Below, piece after piece: positions 45,766 through 53,630 of a stretch of DNA of 60,832 nt (positions are counted from its first letter, which is position 1; every line of letters begins with the position of its first letter). Location: contig SVBX01000020.1 of assembly GCA_015058655.1 (NCBI GenBank), positions 1 to 60,832 on the forward strand. Direction: 5' to 3'. Source of the stretch: Pseudoselenomonas ruminantium (GTDB lineage Bacteria > Bacillota > Negativicutes > Selenomonadales > Selenomonadaceae). The position numbers were made by a program, and so were the translations under genes. The notes below the pieces were generated by a model. That model made no database searches. It was not told the origin of the DNA and saw only the letters and a program-made list of their open reading frames with translations.

Positions 45766-46752
45766 TCAAAGAAGTTTCTTCAGCTCAGTCAGCAGTTCCT
45801 CCTGGCTGACGGCGTAGGTGCCAAGCTTCGCCACTACTACGCTGGCAGCCAGATTGGCCAGGAAGGCTCCATCCTTGGCCTTCAAGCCTCCTGCCAAGGC
45901 CATGGCAAAGACGGCTATGACCGTATCGCCTGCACCGGACACATCAAAGACATCCTGCGCCCGGGTAGGGATGTGTTCAGTATCCTGCTCCCGCACCAGG
46001 GACATGCCCTTCTCCGAACGGGTGACAATGACATTCTTGAGCTTGTATTTCCGCATGATGTAATGAGCGGCCCTTTCCACCTGAAGGTCCTCATTCTTGA
46101 TGCGGTCTATGAGAATTTCGTTGACTTCCTTCACATTGGGCGTGATGTAGTCAGCTTTGGCATACTTGAGCCAGTTGACGCCCTTGGGGTCCACCACCAC
46201 GGGCACGCCGTGGTCATGACAGGCCTTGATGATCATCTGGCAGGCAGCCTCGGTGCAGGCACCCTTGCCGTAGTCGGAGATGATCACTGCATCCAGGCTC
46301 TCCGACAGCTTCTGCTCCACATAATTCTGGAGCCGGGCAGCATAATGCGCCTCAATGGGATCATCTTCCTCGAAGTCCAGCCTGAGCATCTGCTGGTGGC
46401 CGCCGATAATCCTGAGCTTGGTGGTGGTGGGACGATTGGTGCTCACCAGCCCCTTGTAGTCAATGCCCGTGGCGGTTAGCTTGGCAATCAAGCTGTCGCA
46501 ATGGTAGTCATCCCCCACATAGCCTGCCACAGAAGTCTGGCACCCCAGCAGCGCCAGGTTGTGCGCCACATTGGCAGCGCCGCCCAGGGTTTCCTTCTCT
46601 CCTGTCACATGGGTGATGGGCACAGGCGCTTCCGGAGAAATGCGGGTGACCTCGCCGTAGTAATACTTGTCCAGCATTACATCTCCTACCACCATTATCT
46701 TGCACTTATGGGTTCGCTCTGCCACAAAATCATATAGGGCCTGTAATTCCAT
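45766..46752 (-). CDS. rfaE1: Heptose-7-phosphate kinase, first copy
   Basis: A 328-residue PfkB-family kinase (also hldA) that makes heptose 1,7-bisphosphate. It opens with VVGDVMLDKYYYGEVTRISP then EAPVPI, has the anion-hole block DVFDVSGAGDTVIAV and TLGGAANVAHNLALLG. This is the kinase half of the E. coli HldE fusion; the adenylyltransferase half is a separate gene here (47936-48412). A second, diverged kinase of the same group lies at 48449-49438. Confidence 0.93.
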   Translation of the reverse strand: MELQALYDFVAERTHKCKIMVVGDVMLDKYYYGEVTRISPEAPVPITHVTGEKETLGGAANVAHNLALLGCQTSVAGYVGDDYHCDSLIAKLTATGIDYKGLVSTNRPTTTKLRIIGGHQQMLRLDFEEDDPIEAHYAARLQNYVEQKLSESLDAVIISDYGKGACTEAACQMIIKACHDHGVPVVVDPKGVNWLKYAKADYITPNVKEVNEILIDRIKNEDLQVERAAHYIMRKYKLKNVIVTRSEKGMSLVREQDTEHIPTRAQDVFDVSGAGDTVIAVFAMALAGGLKAKDGAFLANLAASVVVAKLGTYAVSQEELLTELKKLL

Positions 46753-46774
46753 CAGCTGTTACCTCTCTTTCCCA

Positions 46775-47911
46775 TTACGAAGGGGCGATGCCATGTCCTA
46801 AATCTATGACCCGGCATTTGTAGTCGCCAGGGTGAAGTGGGAGCCTATAGGCAGGCATCCCACCATATTTTTCCAGCAGCTCGTCTGCATATTCCATCAC
46901 CGTGTCTACGGGAATGTTCTTCATGCAGGCCATGTGCTCCGCTCCTTCTTTGGGGCACACATGGATCCTGCAAGGATGGCAGGGCTCAGGCGTCTTCACC
47001 AATATATCCTTGCCATCATAAGGGCAGAACCCCGTCACGGGCGAAGAGCCAAACATGGTAACGACAGGCACATTCATGGCCACCCCCACATGCATGGGGC
47101 CGGAATCCGTGGTGAGGAAGAGGCAGCAGCGGCGCAGCAGCCCTGCCAGTACCCCCAGGCTGACCTTGCCTGTGAAGACCTTGAGATTATTGCTGTCCCT
47201 CTCCTCCATATCTTCTATGCAGCTTTCCACCAGATCCATGTCCATGGGGCCGCCAAAGAAAGCCACATGGTAGCCCCGACGGATGAAACGGTCAGCGCAC
47301 TGGGCGAAATACTCCTTGAGCCAGCGCTTGGTGAGCCAGCTGGCACCTATGTTGAAGGCGATGACCTTGGCCTCCTTGGCGAAGGTTTCCTGCCAGAGGC
47401 GGTCGGCCTTGTGCAGGGCAGCTTCCGGGATGGTCATTTCCAGCCCTGCATCGTCTATCTTTTCAACCCCCAGGAATTTTCTGAGCACATCGAAATGCGC
47501 CTCCACCTGATGCTTGATGAAATGCTCGTTGGCCATAACTCCATCAAAAAACAGCGAAAAACCGGGCTTGGCGTACCCCACGATGTGTCCGCCCCCGGAG
47601 AAAGCCGCTAACGCCGAAGCTCGCTCATTGCGGTGAAGGTTGATTACCAGGTCAAAATGCTTTGCCCGCACCTTCATGATAAACTTCAAAAAGGCCAAGG
47701 GATGATTGTCTTCCCCTTTCTTGTCCAGAAAGAGGCACTCGTCCAAGTGGGGATTGAACTCCACCAAATCTCTCAGCTTCTTGTCTGCCAGCAGGGTAAT
47801 CCTGGCCTGAGGATAGTTCGCCCTGAGAGTGCGAAGCACCGGCGTGACCAGCATCAGATCCCCCAAGTGCATCAAATTGATGACCAGGATATTCCTATAC
47901 TCTTTCAGCAT
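46775..47911 (-). CDS. Family 9 glycosyltransferase (heptosyltransferase II/III-like)
   Basis: A 378-residue GT9 enzyme: ILVINLMHLGDLMLVTPVLR at the start, NIGASWLTKRWLKEYFA in the middle, and the donor block LTTDSGPMHVGVAMNVPVVTM. It would add a second or later heptose to the LPS inner core. A cysteine cluster near residue 320 (CHPCRIHVCPKE..C) is common in Firmicute GT9 proteins. It lies between the kinase and adenylyltransferase genes of ADP-heptose synthesis. Confidence 0.9.
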   Translation of the reverse strand: MLKEYRNILVINLMHLGDLMLVTPVLRTLRANYPQARITLLADKKLRDLVEFNPHLDECLFLDKKGEDNHPLAFLKFIMKVRAKHFDLVINLHRNERASALAAFSGGGHIVGYAKPGFSLFFDGVMANEHFIKHQVEAHFDVLRKFLGVEKIDDAGLEMTIPEAALHKADRLWQETFAKEAKVIAFNIGASWLTKRWLKEYFAQCADRFIRRGYHVAFFGGPMDMDLVESCIEDMEERDSNNLKVFTGKVSLGVLAGLLRRCCLFLTTDSGPMHVGVAMNVPVVTMFGSSPVTGFCPYDGKDILVKTPEPCHPCRIHVCPKEGAEHMACMKNIPVDTVMEYADELLEKYGGMPAYRLPLHPGDYKCRVIDLGHGIAPS

Positions 47912-47935
47912 TTCTTTCCCCTTACTCTCCCCGGC

Positions 47936-48412
47936 TCAGCAGCCCTTATCCCCGGATATCTTCTTGATGACATTGGTGGTGGAGCGTCCCTCCACCATCT
48001 TTACGAAATGCACCCTGCCGCCATAGGACTGCACTATCTTGGCTTCCGGCAGGGTATCCAAAGTGTAGTCGCCGCCCTTGACATAGACAGCGGGACGCAC
48101 CTTGGCTATGAGGCTTTCGGCAGTCTGTTCCCCAAAGAGAACCACATAGTCCACGGACTTCAAAGCCCCCACTACCTCTGCCCTGTCAAGCTCGCTGTTG
48201 ATAGGGCGCTCGGGGCCTTTAAGCCGCCTTACGGATTCGTCGCTATTCAGTCCCAGCACCAGGCAATCCCCCTGGGCACGGGCTTCATTCAAGTAGCGCA
48301 CATGGCCTGCATGGAGGATGTCGAAGCAGCCATTGGTGAAGACCACCTGCTGACCTGCCTCCCTGAGAGCCGCGCAAAAATCTTCTATTCTTTCAGCCGG
48401 TATCAGCATCAT
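47936..48412 (-). CDS. rfaE2: Heptose-1-phosphate adenylyltransferase
   Basis: A 158-residue nucleotidyltransferase (also hldC) that makes ADP-D-glycero-beta-D-manno-heptose. The HIGH-type motif is [17 protein letters not shown], followed by [14 protein letters not shown] and the ISTTSK-like STTNVIKKI near the end. The ATG at 48412 is preferred over a TTG one codon earlier. It corresponds to the carboxyl-terminal half of E. coli HldE. Confidence 0.95.
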   Translation of the reverse strand: MMLIPAERIEDFCAALREAGQQVVFTNGCFDILHAGHVRYLNEARAQGDCLVLGLNSDESVRRLKGPERPINSELDRAEVVGALKSVDYVVLFGEQTAESLIAKVRPAVYVKGGDYTLDTLPEAKIVQSYGGRVHFVKMVEGRSTTNVIKKISGDKGC

Positions 48413-48448
48413 CAAGTCTTCCTTCCAATCATTCTGCTAAAGCAGCGT

Positions 48449-49438
48449 TCACTTCGCCAAAGCCCGCCTCAGTTCCTCGGCAGACACGGTAGCCGTGCCC
48501 AGCTTGCGCACGGCAATGCCTGAGGCAACATTGCTGAGCTCGGCGGCCTTCTCGGGGCTGATTCCCGCAGCCAAGGCCAGAATAACCGTGGCCACGCAGG
48601 TATCGCCTGCACCGGACACATCGTAAACCTCGCTCTTGTCAGATACGGGAATCACATGGACGGCCCCATCGGCTTCTACCAAGATCATGCCCAGTTCTCC
48701 CCGGGTCACCAGCACCCCCTCGGCCTCCAGAGTTCCAAGGAGTTCCTGGGCCGCCTCTATGACCGCCTCTTCGTCTGGCAGGCTCCTGCCCACAGCAGCA
48801 GCCAGTTCCGCATCATTCTGCTTCACATAGCCCACACCCTTGAAGCTCTTCACATCATAGCGGGAATCCACCATGGTGGGAATGCCATGCTCCCGGGCAT
48901 ACTTGATGATGGCCTTCCTGAGCTTCGGCGTCACTGTGCCCGAGCCGTAATCGCTGAGGACAATTCCCTGCATCTGGGGCAAGACCGATTTGATATATTT
49001 CAGGAGTTCCTTTTCATGGGCCTCGGTAAGAGGCTCATGGCACTCCTTGTCCACCCGCACGATCTGCTGGCTGACGGTGGCCCTGCCCCCCGCGATGATG
49101 CGTGTCTTGGAGATGGTGGGACGGCTTTCATCTGTCAGCAAGCCCTCGATATGGGCACCGTTCTTCCGCAGCACTTCCTTCAAGCCCTCGCCGCCGCTGT
49201 CATGGCCCAGGAGCCCCACAGCAAAGACGCGGCCCCCCAAGGTGGCCACATTGTTCACCACATTGGCGGCACCGCCTGCCACGATGACTTCTCTCTGCTG
49301 CTCCAGCACCAGCACAGGCGCCTCCCTGGATATGCGGGAGATATCGCCCTGCAAGTAGATGTCTGCCACCACATCCCCCAGGACCAGTATGCGCCGGCCC
49401 TCCATTTCATCCAATATGGAAAGCAATTCCTCTTTCAT
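48449..49438 (-). CDS. Heptose-7-phosphate kinase paralogue (PfkB family)
   Basis: A 329-residue PfkB kinase of the RfaE1/HldA group: LGDVVADIYLQGDISRISRE then APVLVLE, GGAANVVNNVATLGG, and YDVSGAGDTCVATVILAL. It is clearly related to the gene at 45766-46752 but well diverged, so it may use a different heptose phosphate or anomer, or phosphorylate another sugar used by this cluster. It directly precedes rfaE2 in the operon, which favours heptose metabolism. The ribosome site is crowded (GAGG one base before ATG), so the start is not certain. Confidence 0.82.
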   Translation of the reverse strand: MKEELLSILDEMEGRRILVLGDVVADIYLQGDISRISREAPVLVLEQQREVIVAGGAANVVNNVATLGGRVFAVGLLGHDSGGEGLKEVLRKNGAHIEGLLTDESRPTISKTRIIAGGRATVSQQIVRVDKECHEPLTEAHEKELLKYIKSVLPQMQGIVLSDYGSGTVTPKLRKAIIKYAREHGIPTMVDSRYDVKSFKGVGYVKQNDAELAAAVGRSLPDEEAVIEAAQELLGTLEAEGVLVTRGELGMILVEADGAVHVIPVSDKSEVYDVSGAGDTCVATVILALAAGISPEKAAELSNVASGIAVRKLGTATVSAEELRRALAK

Positions 49439-49455
49439 ACCTTACCTCACATCAT

Positions 49456-51012
49456 TTACCACGGTGTAAACTGCCACTGGAACTTGATGGAATCCTCTTC
49501 ATCCCTGTAATGCTTGTACTGGACTATCAGCTGGGAGCAATGCAGGTCATGGAACCAAAAATAGTTCATCTTGTTGAAATTGAATCTCCCATCATCCAAA
49601 TCGTAGGCCACGCCCACCACAAAGCGATCCTTATCCGATGCCCGATAGCTCACGCCTGTGGTGAATTTCCTGGCAAAGCTCTCCAAGTTATAGGAAAAGA
49701 GGCTGTTCTTCGTGTTGTTCCTGTTATAGGAATAAGACGCATACATAGCCCAGCGGGGGTCAAACTCCTTCACGGTAGATATGCCCCAGCTGAAGCCGTT
49801 GACCCTGGAATCATCAAAAGATTCCTTGGTGATGGAATACGTGACGCTGGGACTTAAATACCAGCCTCTTCCCAAAATAATCGGATCACGGTTGATTGTC
49901 AGCCCATAATAGCTATGATTGCTGGAAATATCGGTTGTTTTGTTGTACCAGCGCCCAAACTCAAGGTCCAGTGAATAATTGAGATGGGTCTTGCCCAAAG
50001 GACGGGCATACTTATAGACAAAGGTCGGCTGCTTCTTTATCCAGTTATCATTAGTATCCTCATAATCGCCATAGCGCAGCTCATAACGGGAGAACCTGTT
50101 ATACCAGCCAATCTGTCCATTGCTGCGCAAGCCTTTCTTGGTGTTGGCATATAAATGCGCTCCGGCCACCACATTGTGAGCGATGGGATAGCTGAAATCC
50201 TGGGATATCCACACCCCATCATTCTTGGAATATCCTACGCGGGGGAGTTCCGGATTCTGCCTGTCTTCCTTCAGATCCACCACATAGCGATTCTTGGTAT
50301 AGATGCATGCATTCTTGAGCCATATCCCTGCATTCTCCATGACTATCTTGTCTTGGGGATAGATAGTCATCTTCTTGGCGCTTTCGTGATAGTCCGGCTT
50401 CTTGGCTCCGCATTTGGTGGCGGTGCCATCATAGACCACAATCCTGTCCGGGTAGAACTCAAAACGCTTGCCGGTCACATAATAATGGTCAACCTTGCCA
50501 CTGGCCGCCTCCATAGTTCCTAACTTGGTGCGGTAATTATAGACCGTGTTCAAACCGTCCAGGATAACCCGGCTCTGTCCCGGAGTCAGCTGCAGCATAT
50601 GGGACTTGCCGGGAATCTCGATGTCATTTGTCTTGAGATTCCCCTGCACCGGGCCTTCCGGGGAATCGAACTGATGTCCGTCCATCTGGATGGCGTGGAC
50701 CTTCCCCTTGGCAGTGAATTCGCCCGTCTCCTCATTATATGTGAGGTCATCTCCCTCAAAGGCCATGGGAGCTGCCTTGGCAGGATCCACAGGATGGCGC
50801 AGATTCTCAGACATCTGCCTCATGTCCTCCTGCAGCTGCTTCTGCTCCTCAGTCAGCATATTCTCCCGCTCAATGCGGCGACGATTCTCTATGTATTCCA
50901 ACAGCCCTGTCCCCGTATCCGAATCATCAGCCTTGTATATGGCAAATGCCTGGGAGGGCAGCAGAGTCAGGAGCGACAAAAAAGCCGCGCAGGCTTTACC
51001 TTTATTGTTCAT
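49456..51012 (-). CDS. LptD/OstA-like outer-membrane protein
   Basis: A 518-residue protein with signal peptide (cleavage near SQAFA), a predicted charged helix (RRRIERENMLTEEQKQLQED), an OstA/LptA-like beta-jellyroll segment (YNEETGEFTAKGKVHAIQMD) and a carboxyl-terminal barrel rich in alternating aromatic residues ending QWQFTPW. LPS-assembly proteins (LptD) have this order, but the usual length is 700-800 residues. It opens the LPS operon behind the promoter at 51050-51078, which supports a role in LPS transport. It may be a short LptD form or a relative. Confidence 0.78.
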   Translation of the reverse strand: MNNKGKACAAFLSLLTLLPSQAFAIYKADDSDTGTGLLEYIENRRRIERENMLTEEQKQLQEDMRQMSENLRHPVDPAKAAPMAFEGDDLTYNEETGEFTAKGKVHAIQMDGHQFDSPEGPVQGNLKTNDIEIPGKSHMLQLTPGQSRVILDGLNTVYNYRTKLGTMEAASGKVDHYYVTGKRFEFYPDRIVVYDGTATKCGAKKPDYHESAKKMTIYPQDKIVMENAGIWLKNACIYTKNRYVVDLKEDRQNPELPRVGYSKNDGVWISQDFSYPIAHNVVAGAHLYANTKKGLRSNGQIGWYNRFSRYELRYGDYEDTNDNWIKKQPTFVYKYARPLGKTHLNYSLDLEFGRWYNKTTDISSNHSYYGLTINRDPIILGRGWYLSPSVTYSITKESFDDSRVNGFSWGISTVKEFDPRWAMYASYSYNRNNTKNSLFSYNLESFARKFTTGVSYRASDKDRFVVGVAYDLDDGRFNFNKMNYFWFHDLHCSQLIVQYKHYRDEEDSIKFQWQFTPW

Positions 51013-51049
51013 GGAATGCTTCCTCTCTGTCAAAGTTTTCCTATCCCAT

Positions 51050-51078
51050 ATAGTACAACATATACTGTTTTTACGCAA
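51050..51078 (-). promoter_or_regulatory. Promoter of the LPS operon
   Basis: TTGCGT (51073-51078), 17-base spacer, TACTAT (51050-51055), leftward. Downstream genes run on one strand with gaps under about 80 bases for more than 20 kb, so this may drive much of the LPS cluster. Confidence 0.55.
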
Positions 51079-51095
51079 ATACATCCTAAATAAAT

Positions 51096-51129
51096 GAAGG
51101 GCCTCCCCAGCACCCCTGAGAGACCCTTC
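51096..51129 (-). terminator. Terminator downstream of the secreted repeat protein gene
   Basis: GAAGGG(C)CTC and GAGA(GA)CCCTTC arms, followed leftward by ATTTATTT. The tail is weak. Confidence 0.55.
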
Positions 51130-51140
51130 ACGCCTTTATT

Positions 51141-52061
51141 TTACTGCTGCACCGTAGCCACCCCGTAGAGGCTTTCCTCGTTCTGCGTCTGGATATAGAG
51201 TTCCGTGCCTTCGGGCAGGTCGATGTTCTTGCCCTTGACAAAAGCGCCGCCGATGATCCCGATGGGCCCCAGGAGCAGCATGCCTGCCACGCTGGCACCA
51301 GCTGCCATAGCCATGTTCTTCATTTCCTGCTTGGACTCCTCGCCCACATAGGTTTCGATCTCCGTACCGTCAATGGACTTGGTCTTGTTGAAGTCGATCT
51401 GCACCTCTGCATTGCGCCCGAAGTTTTTGGCCTGACGCACCTTCTCCACAGTGCCCTCACCGGGCTCCCCCTTGGCAAAGATCAGGCTGCCATCCACCAG
51501 CACGTCCTCTGCCACTTTATAGCGAACCTTGTCGCCTGCTTTCAGATTCTTGGCATTGACCCTGTCTACCAGCGCCACCTTTATCAGCGTATTGGCGGGC
51601 ACCTGCACATGCTCCATGGGGATTTTTTCAGTTCCGAAAGATGCCTTGCCCAGCTTGCTGATGCGTGCTTTGAAGGTACCCTCCCCGGTCTTGCCCAAAA
51701 GCCCCAGCTCCATATCTGCCAGACGAGTCTCCAAAGGCTTCATGCTCACTTCATGGCCTATGTTCCACTCCACTGCATTGAGCTCTGCCAGCAGCGAAGG
51801 CTCGGAGCCATTGGTATAGAGCTCCTTGTAAAGCGCATCCACCCTGGCCATCAGGCTGCCCTCGCGGTGCTTGCCGTCATAGTCCTTTTCCAGCTTGTTG
51901 AGCCTGTCCATGACAGCGCCGGTCTGTTCGGCGCCGTAGGTGTCCACCTCCAGCATGGCCAGCTTCCCCTGCACCGTGTCCGGCACTGCCGCAGCTGCCA
52001 TGCCCATGGTAGTAACCATAAGCGCTGCCGCCAGCAGCAGGCTGATAATCTTCTTTCCCAT
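51141..52061 (-). CDS. Secreted protein with repeated helices and a glycine-zipper segment
   Basis: I do not recognise this 306-residue protein. It has a signal peptide (IISLLLAAALMVTTMGMAAA), then three diverged repeats of about 35-40 residues on the plan LE-x-YG-x4-G-x2-R-x2-LE (residues about 30-145), a beta-rich middle (LIKVALVDRVNAKNLKAGDK) and a glycine-rich helix (GASVAGMLLLGPIGIIGGAF) that could insert in a membrane. ATG at 52061 follows AAGGTGG by 8 bases. It is probably periplasmic or outer-membrane associated, and a link to LPS genes is only positional. Confidence 0.75.
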   Translation of the reverse strand: MGKKIISLLLAAALMVTTMGMAAAAVPDTVQGKLAMLEVDTYGAEQTGAVMDRLNKLEKDYDGKHREGSLMARVDALYKELYTNGSEPSLLAELNAVEWNIGHEVSMKPLETRLADMELGLLGKTGEGTFKARISKLGKASFGTEKIPMEHVQVPANTLIKVALVDRVNAKNLKAGDKVRYKVAEDVLVDGSLIFAKGEPGEGTVEKVRQAKNFGRNAEVQIDFNKTKSIDGTEIETYVGEESKQEMKNMAMAAGASVAGMLLLGPIGIIGGAFVKGKNIDLPEGTELYIQTQNEESLYGVATVQQ

Positions 52062-52146
52062 TTGCATATCCACCTTTCTCATTCAAAACTGCTTGCAAAT
52101 TCGTCAATCGCGGCCTGACGGCCCGAATGCCCCATTTACCTGAAAA

Positions 52147-53064
52147 TCATGCCTTGGATTCCTCATAACGCACCACCTTGCTTTCCGGCTGATGGATGCC
52201 CGCAGGCTCCGGATGGATCACTATATCAAAACCTCCAAAGGCCTTTCTTATGCGTCCTTCCAGCTCATCGCAGACAGCATGGACATGTGACAGATGCATA
52301 TTGCCATCAAAGAGCAGGTGCACATCCAGCAGCCGGTAGGAACCGGACCGACGGGTGCGCAGGCAGTGAAAGCCGCGCACTTCCGGGGCGCTCCTGAGTA
52401 TGCGCCCTATTTTCTCCTCATCCTCTTCCGGCAAGCTGGCATCCGTCAGTTCCATGGCCGAAGCCCGTATCATGTGCCAGCCCTCACGGAAGATAATCCC
52501 CGCTACGAAGATAGCAATGATGGCATCCATAGGCGCCCAGCCCGTCACCGCCATGGCAAAAAGTCCAACGAGCACCCCCACGGAAGTCCAGATATCCGCC
52601 CTGAGGTGCAGTCCGTCAGCCTCCAAAGCCTGGGAATGGGTCTTCCTGGCCACGGTCAGGAGACGCTGCGATACTGCCAGGTTGACGATGATGGAAATGA
52701 GCATGATGACCACGCCATAGCCCAGATTTTCCGGCACCGCACCTCCGTCCCACAGGCCCAGCACTGCTTCGTGCACGATGGCGGCGGCTGCCGCCACGAT
52801 CAGCAAGGCCTCTATGGCCGCCGACAGATTCTCGAATTTGCCATGGCCGTAGTCGTGCTCCACATCGGGAGGTTCCACCGACTTCTTGACCGCCAGCCAG
52901 GCAATAAAGGCTGCCAGCAAATCAACGCCTGAGTGCAGCGCCTCTGAAATTAGGCTCACAGCACCGATATACAAGCCCACCAGGAGCTTCAGCAGCACCA
53001 GCAAGCTGTTCGAGATGATGGACAGGCAGGCTGTGCGCTGCTTCAAACGGTCATTTTCGTCCAT
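52147..53064 (-). CDS. Cation diffusion facilitator family exporter
   Basis: A 305-residue divalent-metal/proton antiporter with six membrane helices and a cytoplasmic carboxyl domain. The metal site is formed by SEALHSGVDLLAA in helix 2 and ADGLHLRADIWTSVGV in helix 5; the carboxyl domain has histidines (HLLFDGNMHLSHVHAVCDE) for regulatory metal binding. Zinc, iron or manganese are possible. The ATG at 53064 follows GGAGGGGGGAGC. It stands in a leftward set with the secreted protein genes on both sides. Confidence 0.92.
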   Translation of the reverse strand: MDENDRLKQRTACLSIISNSLLVLLKLLVGLYIGAVSLISEALHSGVDLLAAFIAWLAVKKSVEPPDVEHDYGHGKFENLSAAIEALLIVAAAAAIVHEAVLGLWDGGAVPENLGYGVVIMLISIIVNLAVSQRLLTVARKTHSQALEADGLHLRADIWTSVGVLVGLFAMAVTGWAPMDAIIAIFVAGIIFREGWHMIRASAMELTDASLPEEDEEKIGRILRSAPEVRGFHCLRTRRSGSYRLLDVHLLFDGNMHLSHVHAVCDELEGRIRKAFGGFDIVIHPEPAGIHQPESKVVRYEESKA

Positions 53065-53091
53065 AGCTCCCCCCTCCATCTATCACAGGAA

Positions 53092-53502
53092 TCAGTAAGA
53101 TTTTTGGTTTGCCCTGATCTGCTCCGCCTGCCACTCGTAAATATAGGCGACAATGCTGTTCATAGGAGAGTTGAGGCCATAATGCCTGGGGGGCCTGCCC
53201 AGATCGTTTCGCTCCAGCACTTCCTTCGTATCATAGGCCTGCACCTCTGACTGGAAGATTTCATAAGTCTCGTGCGTCCTGTCAAAGCGCATCCGATACA
53301 AGTAGCGCCTGTTCTTGTCCGCCTTCACCACGGCCACCCAGGCCTCGGAGGTATCATTCTCGGGATTTATGTAAATAGTGCTGGCATCCACATAGTAGCC
53401 AGTGAATCCCTCTGCATCCACAAAGCGCATATCCTCCGCCCAAGCCGATGAACATTGGCTGAGCAGCACCAGAGCCAGCAGACAAATAATTTTCCTAAGC
53501 AA
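53092..53502 (-). CDS. Small secreted protein, paralogue of the one at 55519-56250
   Basis: A 136-residue protein with a signal peptide (ALVLLSQCSSAWA) and a beta-rich body. The segment EGFTGYYVDASTIYI and WVAVVKADKNRR resembles SGFTYYLDTGTAKWR and WVKLV in the protein at 55519-56250, so the two share a domain I cannot name. The start is TTG at 53502, 7 bases after GGAGG, rather than the GTG that sits 1 base from the site. It is probably periplasmic. Confidence 0.75.
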   Translation of the reverse strand: MLRKIICLLALVLLSQCSSAWAEDMRFVDAEGFTGYYVDASTIYINPENDTSEAWVAVVKADKNRRYLYRMRFDRTHETYEIFQSEVQAYDTKEVLERNDLGRPPRHYGLNSPMNSIVAYIYEWQAEQIRANQKSY

Positions 53503-53564
53503 AGCCACGCCTCCTGTTCTTTTGAGATTACAGTTATTTATTATAGCGCATTATCAGACGCAAA

Positions 53565-53621
53565 AAAAGAGCCTTACATTAGGGCGTGTTGAAAAACTCC
53601 ACCCTAGAGAAAGGCTCTTTT
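53565..53621. terminator. Bidirectional long-stem terminator
   Basis: AAAAGAGCCTT (53565-53575) pairs with AAGGCTCTTTT (53611-53621), and TAGGG pairs with CCCTA inside. Leftward it is followed by a long T run, ending the EAL-domain gene. Confidence 0.8.
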
Positions 53622-53630
53622 GCATATTCT

